Of a stretch of DNA of 64,000 nucleotides, positions 32,845-43,064 are shown one piece after another. The DNA comes from Inonotus obliquus (Eukaryota > Basidiomycota > Agaricomycetes > Hymenochaetales > Hymenochaetaceae), in contig JAJHTX010000008.1 of assembly GCA_032164295.1 (NCBI GenBank), positions 1,488,001 to 1,552,000 of the forward strand. Direction: 5' to 3'. Under the pieces are notes generated by a model, which saw only the letters and a program-made list of their open reading frames with translations, was not told the origin of the DNA and made no database searches. Every line of letters begins with the position of its first letter. Position 1 is the first letter of the stretch. The position numbers were made by a program, and so were the translations under genes.

Positions 32845-35151
32845 ATGTCTGATAATGGCGAGTCACGTAGTTTACGATCGGTAACGCGAGGAGGAGTGAA
32901 ACGTATCCAGGCAGCTTTGTCTAGTAAAGAGGCACCCCCTGCGCCACCAAAACCCGCCATCGGCCGCGTCTCCCAGTCTGTGGGGGCACCGTCGTTCATC
33001 CCTGACCCTGCATTAGTAAGGTCTCAGATGTCCCAGGAATCCTTAGAGGACTTGAGGGCACGCACAGCGGACTCTGGGTGGGATGGCCACTCTTCCGACC
33101 AGTGGAAAGTTCCTACTGGGCACAGCGTCGACACGGCAGTCACAGACGCTTTGAACGAACAAGACGCCTTGGCCAAGCGCTTGGGCAAACGCAAGGCATC
33201 CGGCGAAGCGGCAAAGGAGTCCGCTCCACCGGAGAAGAAATCGTGGGATGAACAGATGGAGGTGGAAAGTGTTTATGACGCACGGACCGCCTACGCCCAG
33301 ACATATGATTTCGTGGGCGAAGTATTTGACCGGATGGAAAAGGAATTCCAGGTCCCGGAACTTGTCGCTGAGTCACCCGGCTCCCAACCAGGGTCGGTGG
33401 CACATAATTTCGAACAGATGGGATATACGCTCGGCAAGGTCACAGCTATGGTCTTCTCGGCCCTCTCCCAGTCGCAGGAGGATGGTCCTTTCGCCACCAA
33501 TGATGACATGGACCGTTTCCACTGGGGTTTTTCGAACGGCTACAGCAAGGAGTCCTTGCTTCCGGGCTCTTTTGAGGATGGCCTTCGTCATCTAGCGAGC
33601 GAGTGGGCGATCACCCCGGCGGTTTACCCAACGCATGGGACGGATACAGACCCACAAATGTATGCGATCCTGGACCGGCTGAAGCTGATAGGGGAGCAAC
33701 AGACGGTAGCAAACCGACAGGCACGGGAGGAGGCTCTAGAGACGAGCAAGCAGCTGGCCGTTCTGGGGGAGCGGTTGAAGAAAGTTGAACAGGGACGTCT
33801 GCCGAGTCCCGTCCACCAGACGACCGCAGGGGGCCAAGGGCTCCAGGCGTCTAGGTGGGCACAACCCCCCGCTGTGCAGGGTGCTGCCCCGGGAGGAGGA
33901 CAGCATAAAGCACCCCAGGGAACAACCCCTATTCGACGCCCGGGTGTGCAGGTAGCGGCCCCCGGTGCGCAGGTTGTGCATAACGCTAACCCCCAACAGG
34001 CGCCCCCTCCCAAGCCGAAGGGCAAGGGCAAGGGAAAGGAGATCGAGGTTATAGATGTTGACGCCATCAACTCCTCCAATGAGGCTAAGGGTATCCCAGA
34101 CCGTTACATCCGGTATATTCCCGCCCCGGCACCGGCTCCGGCTCCTTTCGTCCCAGTTACACGGAAGAATGCGGGCAGTCACACGTACGCGCAGGCGGCC
34201 AACGCTGGCCAACAGGGTGCAGGCCCGAACAGAGTGGTCCCTAAGAAGAAGAAGACCACCATAAACGACATACGCATGCGAAAGGCCAAGACCGCCACTA
34301 GTCTCGGTTTCACAATCAAACCTCGTCCATCTCTTTCTAGGGAGGAGGCGTACGTTCTGGCCCGGGCCACTAAGCCCAGCCCCAAGAAAGGCGGCCCGTT
34401 GACCGTACGAAAGGCGAGCTGGTCGATGAAAGGGATCCTCGTGGTCGATGTAGACGCACGTCCGGATGCGACGGACATGGGAGCGGAGTGGGCGGAAGCC
34501 TTGCAGGCGAAGCTCAGGATTACGTCAGACGCCATGACGTCGGTGGAATTCACTCCCTTTACGGAGTCGTTCCAGTTCATCGTACCGGGCTTCCCAATCT
34601 TGAATCCCACGACGAAACAAATCCATACCCCAGCGGAAATCGCAGCTGAACTCCACTTATCTAACGCGGTCTTCAACGAGTTCCCGTTCACGGAAGCGCC
34701 GCGTTTCATGGGCCAACCTGCAACGCTCCAACAACTGCTTAGCCGCAATCGCTCAGCCACAGCAGCTATCATGGTGGCAGTCTCGCACCCGTTGAAGGCG
34801 AAGGAGGCGATTTTCCATAACAACGGCGTCGTACGTCGCTCTATCCGCTACTACGGTCGAAACCAGTATGCGGTCGAACCCAAGGCGCGCACTAGCCCTA
34901 TTCAATGCAAGAAGTGCTACCGCTATCGTCATAGCGACCAGGACTGCACGGAGCTATACAGGTGCGCTCGATGTGCGGAACCACACCAGACAGAGCTGTG
35001 CGAAAACAAGTGCGCAGACTGTGCTGACGTTACGTCATGCGTGCACGTGGTCAAATGCGCGAACTGCCGCGGGGCCCACCGGGCTGATTACCCGAACTGT
35101 CCCAGGAAGCCTACGAATATTAGGCGATCGTCTTCCCCTCCCACTTATTAA
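32845..35151 (+). CDS. LINE ORF1 (gag-like, zinc knuckles), copy 2
   Basis: 768 codons from the ATG at 32845 (MSDNGESRSLRS); an upstream in-frame TTG at 32821 lies in copy 1's 3' end and is not a likely start. The N-terminus is basic and Ser/Pro-rich (PPAPPKPAIG). An acidic helical region follows, then a Pro/Gln/Gly linker with KGKGKGKE, a conserved central domain, and three C-terminal CCHC knuckles. It probably forms the ribonucleoprotein with the element RNA. The stop codon overlaps the ORF2 ATG as TAATG. The central third is nearly identical in DNA to copy 1, while flanking parts differ at many synonymous sites. Confidence 0.92.
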   Translation: MSDNGESRSLRSVTRGGVKRIQAALSSKEAPPAPPKPAIGRVSQSVGAPSFIPDPALVRSQMSQESLEDLRARTADSGWDGHSSDQWKVPTGHSVDTAVTDALNEQDALAKRLGKRKASGEAAKESAPPEKKSWDEQMEVESVYDARTAYAQTYDFVGEVFDRMEKEFQVPELVAESPGSQPGSVAHNFEQMGYTLGKVTAMVFSALSQSQEDGPFATNDDMDRFHWGFSNGYSKESLLPGSFEDGLRHLASEWAITPAVYPTHGTDTDPQMYAILDRLKLIGEQQTVANRQAREEALETSKQLAVLGERLKKVEQGRLPSPVHQTTAGGQGLQASRWAQPPAVQGAAPGGGQHKAPQGTTPIRRPGVQVAAPGAQVVHNANPQQAPPPKPKGKGKGKEIEVIDVDAINSSNEAKGIPDRYIRYIPAPAPAPAPFVPVTRKNAGSHTYAQAANAGQQGAGPNRVVPKKKKTTINDIRMRKAKTATSLGFTIKPRPSLSREEAYVLARATKPSPKKGGPLTVRKASWSMKGILVVDVDARPDATDMGAEWAEALQAKLRITSDAMTSVEFTPFTESFQFIVPGFPILNPTTKQIHTPAEIAAELHLSNAVFNEFPFTEAPRFMGQPATLQQLLSRNRSATAAIMVAVSHPLKAKEAIFHNNGVVRRSIRYYGRNQYAVEPKARTSPIQCKKCYRYRHSDQDCTELYRCARCAEPHQTELCENKCADCADVTSCVHVVKCANCRGAHRADYPNCPRKPTNIRRSSSPPTY

Positions 35152-38100
35152 TGAAGGGGCAACTTAAGCTTGTATCGTACAACGCTGGTCGTTCGGGCAT
35201 CTCTTTATTTATGGCTCAACATCTTCTACAGCAAACGCACTTTACGGCGTGGGATTTAGACATATGGTGTATCCAGGAGATACCCCATATACAGGTGGGA
35301 ACAGCGCGTACGACAGGGGAGCGGGAGGTTGTGGCGATGGGAGCACCACTTTTCGAAGCGCACACGATGGTCCTAGCTAAAGGACAGAACCCATGGGTGG
35401 GTATAGCGATCCCTAAAGGCATACACTGGTCACAACATGATGACGTCCCGGACGAAACCATGGTGCACGCAGAGTTACACGTAGGGGAGGGCAACCTTCA
35501 TATTTTTTCCGTCTACTGTCCTCACGCCACACACCGCACTACGTGGGGCGCCACAGCCGCTCGGTTCCGGCGGGGTTTCCCGGAGGGATCAATCATAGGC
35601 GGTGATTTCAATGCGAAGTCTCACTGGTCAAACAGGGGAATAGCTAGCACCTCCATTAGAGAGCGCGACAACTTCTTCAATGGATGGCTCGACGATCACC
35701 CGGAATTCACGTATGCAAATGACCCAGATACAGTCACGTGTCACGGCGAACGGCTAGGTTCAGGAACTCACCCTGACGCTATCCTCTTTACTCCGGCGTC
35801 TCTTCCAGACCTACGCCAAACATGGAAGATTCACCCGCACATCGTCAAGAGAGGCCATCACTGTGTTATCACAGCGGATCTTTCCAACTGGAGCAATCGT
35901 GCCAGTCTCGAACGTACGGGCATCCCAAACGACAAGGCTGATCTTTGGGCGGCTGAGCTGGAATATGCGGTTCCCCCTGGGTTCTGGAACAGCCAACCTA
36001 CGAGTGGGCACGCCGTGGAGTCGTGGTTCGCTCAATTGTTCGCGAGTGCAAACCAGGCCACAAGCTGCCTCGTATACGAAACGGTTTCCCAGCGCAAGGC
36101 GAGGTGGTGGGATGAGGAATGTGACCGACGAGTCGAGGAGGGCGCGCCGGATCTACTGTTCTGGCTTCGCAACCGGAGATGGGAGTGGTATCACACACGA
36201 AGGGACGAAGCGGGCAACGTCATGCCGTGGAAGTTCCATAAGACTGGCCTGCCCAGACGACAAACGAATATCCCAACATTGACGACTCCCTTTCGTGCAG
36301 TCCGACATGTGGAAATCGTGGAAGCGTTTCGTCAGCATTACTTCCCCGCTCGGGACCCAGCAGGGGATGAGGAGGAAGAACATCTCACGTCTCAGGAACA
36401 ACAGAGATCTTTCTCGGAGAGTGAGGTTCTGTTGGCGCTCAAGGGAATGCCGCCCAATAGCGCTCCGGGCCCGTCAGGTATGACATTCCATGCAATCAGC
36501 CCTGCGGTGCGGCGACACGTGGGATGTTTTACAAGTATGTTCAACGCAATGGTGCGACACGGCGTCTACCCTTCGGAGTTCAAACGTTCCATTGTGGCTA
36601 TGGTACGCAAACCCAAGCCCTATCCCCTTGATTCCCCCAGGGCGTATAGGCCGATATGTGTGGAGGAAGTGTTGGCCAAACTCTTCGAGCGCATAGTAGC
36701 GGAACGGCTGCAAGCACTGGTATATCGCCACCCAGCATTTGACCGCCGACAATACGGTGGCAGACGCGGCGCATCGGTCATGACGGCCTGGCACGCCTTG
36801 ATGTCCCAGATCAGCAACATCGAACCCCATTATACGGTGGTCGGTTTTGATATCCAGGGGTTTTTCGACAACATAGAGTCGGCCCACCTTAGGAAGGGAC
36901 TGGACCTCCTGGGAGTCCCGCAGTCGCTCAACAACACGATCATGCAGTTCATGAAACAGCGCACGATCGCTTTCTCTTTCAACGGGCAGCGGTCGCAATG
37001 GATGCAGAAACCAGACGCGGGAGTTCCTCAGGGATCGCCCATGTCCCCAGTCTTAGCGAACATAGCCGCCAACACGGCGCTGCGTTTACTGACTAATCAC
37101 TCGCTTATGTTCTATATGGACGACGGGCTCCTGGTGACTACAGGCAACAACGCATTTGTGGTGGCTAGGGCGACTCAGGATGGCGTGCGGCAAATTAATG
37201 ACGCGCTCATGGGCATCGGGCTCCAAATCGACAAGGCATCCATCCAGGGCGTAGCACTGGGGAGAACTCGTCGACGAACGGGCGGCAGAACGACAGCATC
37301 TGCTCCGATCCAGTTGGACAACGATAGTGTGGAATGGGCCAAACCTGTAATCAAATGGCTGGGCATTGAAATGACAGACTTCCGTGGATTCAGGCCGCAT
37401 ATTGTGTCACGGTTAAACGCAGCTAAGCACACATGGAACGCGCTACGCTGGCAAACGCGCTCTACAACTGGGCTTCGCCTCAAGGCAGTGCGCAGATACT
37501 ATCAGAACATCCTGCTCCCGGTTTTAGCGTGGGGAGCGCCTATCTGGATGACGCAGCAGCCGGAGCTCACAGTAGTGTTTGATGGTATTCACCAAAAGGC
37601 GCTGTGCGACCTGGGCGCATGGCTTCCCTTCACGCGAACAGACATCATGGAGGCCCTGGCGGGTATACCCCCGTTAATGCTGAACTTGGCCTACATAGCG
37701 GAGACACAGAATGCAGCGATAGACGCCCATCGCCTAGGATCACCCCCGATCCCAGAAGTTTACATGCGCGGTATTGTACCGCGCCCCATGGTTCCGCTGC
37801 TACCTTTCCCGAGATCAGAATATCGGGCAGTATGGCAACGGATGACTGCGAAGATAGTCTCTAGTATGCCTCAAGGCCTTCCACCGCGGGTGTGGATCTA
37901 TGTTTCGAGCCAGCCGAGGAAGGCGGAGGTCTGGACAGAAGTCGGAAGGGAGCCGATGGAGAAACAAGTCGCTTACCGGGTGACAGAGGACATGGACCAA
38001 TTCTGCTTAGTTTTGGTATCTTTGGTTAAATTTCTCTATGGCCATTTGGCACATCCTTTTGTTAATTTTGGTTTTCCTATTGAGGTTCCAATTTTTATTC

Positions 38101-38705
38101 CTATAGAGTTTCGCGCGGACTTGATTTCCCCTATCCCTTCGTCCCTCGCGATCATTGAACAGATAGTCGCGGCACTTGCCCAGACTAACGTTTTTCTTTA
38201 TTTCAGACCGTGGCCAGTTCGACTGTTCCCGGCCAAACCTCCGCTGGAAGACGACGAATACATGTTGTTCCCAGCCGCTACTGTGGAAGGGCTCCGAGTA
38301 TCTGCAAAAACGGCAATGCTCAGGGCTTGGAAGGAGACGTTGGCAACTAATGGCGCCCACACACATCACACGATAGAAACTCCTGCGCAGAGGGAGTTCC
38401 TCCGCGGAGTTCGTTTCTCTCCGGTTCACATCACCCACGCCAATATCTCTCGCATTGGTGAAACTACGGCCCTTCGACTTTTAGCAGGTGTTGCTACAGT
38501 AGGAGAGTACTTGAATCGCATGTTCCCCGACGAACACCCTGACTGTGAGACATGCGGGGAGCTAGACACCATCTGGCACCGTCTCCTGCAGTGCCCAAGA
38601 GGAAGGCAGGCGTTTCCGCGCGCCCCTTCGTTGAACTGGTTCCACCAGTTCCACAACATTCTAGCGTCTAAACAGGCGCTTATTGATATTTTCAAACCCC
38701 CATAG
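35151..38705 (+). CDS. LINE ORF2: APE endonuclease and reverse transcriptase, copy 2
   Basis: 1184 codons, intact and the same length as the copy 1 ORF2, with only scattered substitutions. Endonuclease markers (IQEIPH, GGDFNAKS, KRGHHCVIT) and RT motifs (GFDIQGFFDNI, GVPQGSPMSPVLANI, FYMDDGLL, KWLGIEM) are preserved, as is the C-terminal CETC...H...C zinc-binding motif. No RNase H signature is seen. The T-rich coded hydrophobic segment before the C-terminus is conserved between the copies. Expected to nick target DNA and copy element RNA by target-primed reverse transcription. Both copies look capable of activity, which suggests recent insertion or recent duplication. Confidence 0.93.
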   Translation: MKGQLKLVSYNAGRSGISLFMAQHLLQQTHFTAWDLDIWCIQEIPHIQVGTARTTGEREVVAMGAPLFEAHTMVLAKGQNPWVGIAIPKGIHWSQHDDVPDETMVHAELHVGEGNLHIFSVYCPHATHRTTWGATAARFRRGFPEGSIIGGDFNAKSHWSNRGIASTSIRERDNFFNGWLDDHPEFTYANDPDTVTCHGERLGSGTHPDAILFTPASLPDLRQTWKIHPHIVKRGHHCVITADLSNWSNRASLERTGIPNDKADLWAAELEYAVPPGFWNSQPTSGHAVESWFAQLFASANQATSCLVYETVSQRKARWWDEECDRRVEEGAPDLLFWLRNRRWEWYHTRRDEAGNVMPWKFHKTGLPRRQTNIPTLTTPFRAVRHVEIVEAFRQHYFPARDPAGDEEEEHLTSQEQQRSFSESEVLLALKGMPPNSAPGPSGMTFHAISPAVRRHVGCFTSMFNAMVRHGVYPSEFKRSIVAMVRKPKPYPLDSPRAYRPICVEEVLAKLFERIVAERLQALVYRHPAFDRRQYGGRRGASVMTAWHALMSQISNIEPHYTVVGFDIQGFFDNIESAHLRKGLDLLGVPQSLNNTIMQFMKQRTIAFSFNGQRSQWMQKPDAGVPQGSPMSPVLANIAANTALRLLTNHSLMFYMDDGLLVTTGNNAFVVARATQDGVRQINDALMGIGLQIDKASIQGVALGRTRRRTGGRTTASAPIQLDNDSVEWAKPVIKWLGIEMTDFRGFRPHIVSRLNAAKHTWNALRWQTRSTTGLRLKAVRRYYQNILLPVLAWGAPIWMTQQPELTVVFDGIHQKALCDLGAWLPFTRTDIMEALAGIPPLMLNLAYIAETQNAAIDAHRLGSPPIPEVYMRGIVPRPMVPLLPFPRSEYRAVWQRMTAKIVSSMPQGLPPRVWIYVSSQPRKAEVWTEVGREPMEKQVAYRVTEDMDQFCLVLVSLVKFLYGHLAHPFVNFGFPIEVPIFIPIEFRADLISPIPSSLAIIEQIVAALAQTNVFLYFRPWPVRLFPAKPPLEDDEYMLFPAATVEGLRVSAKTAMLRAWKETLATNGAHTHHTIETPAQREFLRGVRFSPVHITHANISRIGETTALRLLAGVATVGEYLNRMFPDEHPDCETCGELDTIWHRLLQCPRGRQAFPRAPSLNWFHQFHNILASKQALIDIFKPP

Positions 38706-39019
38706 GTTCAGGTTTTTGTACGCGCAGCCTCGGTTGTGACGTTTTCCTGACGCCTACGGCGGCCATTTTTCTTCCATAAAGTAGGAACTTTTCTCCCTTA
38801 TCATCTTACCTCTTGGTACACGCTAGTTTCCCTATGTTGGTTTTCTCACTTTGGCGGTCCAGTTGCTTTGTCCTGGGAATTTGTAGGCCTTAGGCTAATT
38901 TTATATATATCAAATACAATTTGCTTGTTAGAGTTATTTGGCTACGGAAACGTCATTCATCACCCATCACTGCTGCATTTAACCAGTTATTATCCAGCTT
39001 TTTCCTTGTTCTAACCACT

Positions 39020-40131
39020 ATGACCCACACAACCCGACCGCACATTCGCGCTCTACTCATCGATTTATCTGGTACACTACAAATCGGTGATAAGCCTACT
39101 CCATCTGCTGTAGACTCTCTCAAACGCCTTCGAGAAGCGAATCAAACTGATGGTTGCGATATCCCATTTGCAATACGATTTTGCAGTAATACTAGTAAAG
39201 AAAGTACTGCTTCGCTTCGTTCAAAGCTCGAGAAGCTAGGGTTTGAAGTTAAAGACGGGGAGTTATGGACTAGTCTTGGTGCTTTGAAGGATGTTGTTAA
39301 AGTGAAAAGACTGCAAAAGTTAGTTTATTCTTCTCTCCTCGTTATTGATTCCTATTTCAACATGGGATTTATCTTCTTTTTTAATAGTCCTTTGTTCCTC
39401 CTCTCCGACTCAGCAATGGAAGAATTCCCCGAGTTCGTCAATGCTTCCACCTCAACAACTCATACCGAATACGACTCTGTCGTAGTCGGTCTCTCACCGA
39501 GTCATTTCAACTATGACACTCTCACCAAAGCCTTCCGCGTACTCTCCTCCTCCAATCCCTCCGATCCCACCTCTAATCCTGCTGATCCGGACTCCATATC
39601 TAATAAACCACCTTTAATAACAACCCACAGAGCAAAATACATCCGTACACCAGACGGCGAACTATCCCTCGGCCCAGGTCCATTCGTCACCGCATTAGAA
39701 TATGCAGTGGGTGGAAACCTTCATGCTGAAGTCGTAGGTAAACCGACTAGGGAGTTCTTTGAGCGAGTTATTGGTAGTATCAGTACCAACGATTCTACTC
39801 ACTTACGGTTGAAGTATGAGGAAATCGCTATTATCGGTGATGATATCGAAGCGGATCTAGGCGGTGCGGCTGTTGAACTTGGGCTTTGGCGCGTTTTAGG
39901 TACGTTCATCGTCCGGTCTTGTTCTTCTTTTATTCACGTCAATTGACAATGAACCTATTTGAACCTTTCTGGTTCGAATTACGCAATGCATCTACTTATT
40001 TGTTGTATCTAGTGAAAACAGGCAAGTATCGAGAAGGTGATGAGAGAAGAGAAGGGTCACAACCTCCGGATGAGGTACAATATTCTTTCGCTTCTTTTGT
40101 TGATGATCTCTTAAAGACGGAGACGGCGTGA
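39020..40131 (+). CDS. HAD-superfamily hydrolase, HDHD2-like phosphatase
   Basis: Three exons (39020-39318, 39388-39899, 40013-40131) encode 309 aa. Motif I is LLIDLSGTLQIGD: the nucleophile Asp is kept, and the second Asp of DxD is Ser, as in the HDHD2/LHPP group. FCSNTSKES carries the motif II Ser/Thr-type residue. HRAKYIRTPDGELSLGPGPFVTALEY is the C2-type cap region; VVGKPTREFF supplies the motif III Lys, and IIGDDIEADLGGA the motif IV acidic residues. The C-terminus VKTGKYREGD is also typical of HDHD2. Length matches the family (about 260) plus a Ser/Pro/Asp-rich insert after FRVLSSS. Probably a cytosolic small-molecule or phosphoamino-acid phosphatase; substrate not inferable. The start lies 77 bp after the LINE copy 2 end, so the native promoter has been displaced or is very short. 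Confidence 0.92.
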
Positions 40132-40450
40132 ATCTACGACCACTAGCGATGTGGAAGAGCATAGACCTATCCTCTAAACGATGCTGTATGTATTATCTAC
40201 TTGTACACTTTCCTTCTATTTATTGATTGCTGTAATTAGAGTACGTATATGTAGAGTACAGAATAACTTTACGATACCACGAAAGTAATAAAATTTCCCA
40301 ACAAAATCATTCAGAGGTTCTTGGAGCACCATCAATCGCTCCCCTCTGTAGGAGGATTAACAATCCCGCTAGCAAGTAATCTAGCGAGGATATGGTCCTC
40401 AATAGCTCTGCTTCCACTTCAAAAGGGAATCGAAGAAATCAGTCCGAGTT
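40132..40450. other. Convergent intergenic region
   Basis: 3' flanks of the HDHD2-like gene (plus) and the sirtuin gene (minus). No other feature is seen. Confidence 0.5.
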
Positions 40451-42162
40451 CTAGTTAAAGGCATATATGTGAACGCACGTTAACCTTCGAACGACGTCTC
40501 TTAAAACCGCTCCTGATGGAATCTCGATCTTCTCTATTGATGGTGTTATAGTATCTGCACGAGTGGGGCCTAAGTTGAGTATTAATATGGGTCTCTTGAG
40601 TGTGATGGCGTGTTTGAGTAGTCTTTTGGGAGTTATATAGTGAGCGATCGGAGATTAATAGAATCACTTGTGAAGACTAGGTTTTCGTCGTGGGTGTGCT
40701 TACCGGAAGGCGGAATATGTTGCTAGAGTAGTTCCGACGATGAATAATCTATCAGATAACTCAACAGCTCGAAACCTTTCGGAAAATATGAGGCAAGGAA
40801 GCAACGTCAACAATGGCATAGGGACATCCAGGGATATGAGTACGAAAAGTGGTTACGTACGAGTCATCTTTCACTTCCTTTGGTATCGACTCTCCAAAGA
40901 AAATGAGATGTGGCTTGTGCTATCAAAGAGATGCGATACGCATAAGAACATTGGCTTATGAAATGCTGGACTCTAAGAAAGAAAGGTCACAAACCATGTT
41001 GACTCGTCTGTTATTCTCTCGAAGACAAGTTGGGCACACAGGTATGACGAAGTCTTCATAAGAAGCTCCTCGGAGCTCCACCTATACGGAGCGAGGCGTT
41101 ATTCAATGTCAGTCATGTCATGACGCGAAAATCGAAAGACGCCAGGGATAAATAATGTTCGGACCAGAGAAAGGTATGATGATAGGGATAAAGATAACGA
41201 CCCACATCACCATCAGGATTCGTCCTAAGTTTCTTCCCAGTTCGCTCCAACTCTTCAACAAACTGCGCCCAACGAGGGTTCTCGCGTGCCAACCAATCTT
41301 GGAAGATATTCCGGTCTACGACGTGTCCGTGTTTACAGGTGACTCTCTTCGTTGACAGCAACAAATTACCATTCATCAAATTGTATGTCACGATTCCGCA
41401 ACTAGCAACTGGAGTAGACTTCGGGAAGAAAAACGTACATGCAAAGTCCCGTGCAACTCTAGTATCCTCTTCCGATTCATGTGACTGGTCCATAATGAAG
41501 AGGCAGCTTTTCCATGCAACCCATCAACGTTCTGAGTTATGATTCTCGTGATGTGGGATGTATGTTGCAGAGCTGCGAGAGCATAGTGAGTTGTATTTGG
41601 CTGAGCATCTCGGACGGGTGGGTAGCCTAGGTAAGATCGAAGCCTTCCAGGGGGAAGGTTCAGAAAAGTAGAAAAGGTCGACATTCGTGCGTGAAACGTG
41701 ATAGCTTACCAATATCGTTGCCTGAAAGCACGGCCTTTGGGAGTTTCGTCTACCAGTTCATGATACTGCAGTAATGGAACTATACATGAGAATATGAGCT
41801 CGGCCCCTTCGTACCCCCACCTCTCGCGAAATGAAAGAACGAAGGATGTTACGGAGTAGTACTTACAAAAATTGGCCTAACAGAAGAAGCACCAATCACT
41901 TGGTTCAGCCTCCTTCCACTTCTTTCATACAGAACTTAACAGTTACTCACTTATAATTCGGATTCATATACCTCCCATCCTTTCCTCTATAAGCTCTGAT
42001 ACCCGAATCAACACTAACGCCTGCCCCACTTAACAGAGTAACATTTCCTGGTGCGAGGAATTCTGCGATGCGTTCGACTGCAGCAGAGTGTGAGACAGGT
42101 ATAGATGACTTTGAGATGGGTGAGAGGAGGAGATTGGGGATTGTTGGGACTGAGACGCGCAT
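40451..42162 (-). CDS. SIRT4-like NAD-dependent sirtuin
   Basis: Nine exons (42162-41951, 41876-41867, 41765-41710, 41643-41439, 41346-41206, 41081-40995, 40919-40861, 40775-40704, 40622-40451) encode 337 aa; exon 2 is a 10-nt microexon. The NAD pocket GAGVSVDSGIRAYRGKDGR differs from the classical GAGxSxxSGIPDFR in the SIRT4-like way. TQNVDGLH (about 129-136) and the catalytic His in ELHGTL (about 157) are present. Zinc ligands are a Cys in TCKHGHVV and a CPTC pair; the first pair is atypical, since only one Cys is seen and a His is nearby. The C-terminal part has HLIFFGESIP, a VGTTLATYSAFR ribose-binding strand and a final ILNLGPTRAD. SIRT4-type proteins are mostly mitochondrial lipoamidases or deacylases; the N-terminus is weakly amphipathic, so targeting is uncertain. 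Confidence 0.93.
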
Positions 42163-43064
42163 GAGACACGCATGGAGATCGGGTCGACTCCTAGCTTGTT
42201 GGAGCGACGGTGGGGGGTTGGTGAAGTGCTAATCACGTGCACCTTCAATGGATGGACGCGAGCACGCGAGCGATCCCCTCGTTACAGTCATCACGGTGTC
42301 GTGTGGACCCCTTTCATCTTGGTCGTGAAGTGCTGAAGTTGTTCGTTAGCATGATTTGATGTTCCCTGCAGGGGTTCCTCAGAACGTTTTTGGGCTCGAT
42401 CATGTCTTGTTGAATTTTCTTAGGTGTTTTTGAATGAAAGGGTAAATAATTTTCATCCGAGTCGGTCAACCAAATAGTCATTGTCCTTGACATGTACCGT
42501 CTTATCTTATGTGTTCTCAATAGAGCGCACCCCTGCAGGCGCTATGACAATTTCTGATGGCATACCACATTCGAGGCGCAGAGGTCCGAGAGGTCTGGCA
42601 GTCTATTCGAACAACCACACAATGAGTTCCTGGACAAATCTACTGGGACGACATACATTCATCACTAGCCAATCCAGAAAGAAATCGCGTCTCACTGTTG
42701 AACATTACTCGCACTCCGGTGCGTGCAAAGTGTCTGACTTGGAGACATCCAGATACTGCACCTCCGGCTCGACAAAGATTCTACCATTGGTTTCGACATT
42801 TTAGGTAACAATCACTTCGAAAGAAATTCCGGAATAGTCGTGATTGTCCAGCGCAAGAATCCTAGACAGTGAATCTCGAAGTCGGTTAAGGGCATATATA
42901 CGACATTGACATCTATCTCAGCCCTTGGACTACGACTGCCCCGTTGTTGCATGCAGGTGAAATATCCTTCCATTATCTGATAATGTAAGTTAAAGAATTA
43001 AGTGCGACTAATTTACAGAAACGCACTCGATGCCATATAGTCTTCTTGAAGATAACGATTTGAG
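42163..43064. other. Intergenic
   Basis: Upstream flank of the sirtuin and 3' flank of the F-box gene. Short open frames (42481-42804) show no motif or splice context. Nothing else is supported. Confidence 0.4.

Larger units (their letters stand above)
32827..38943 (+). mobile_element. LINE (non-LTR retrotransposon), copy 2, full coding capacity
   Basis: About 6.1 kb, joined head-to-tail to copy 1 at 32826/32827. Only 18 bases separate the junction from the ORF1 ATG, so the element either has a minimal 5' UTR or is 5'-truncated within it. Both ORFs are uninterrupted. The 3' UTR ends with the same ...gagttatttggct block as copy 1 at 38943. No flanking target duplication could be recognised, because the left flank is another LINE. 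Confidence 0.92.
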
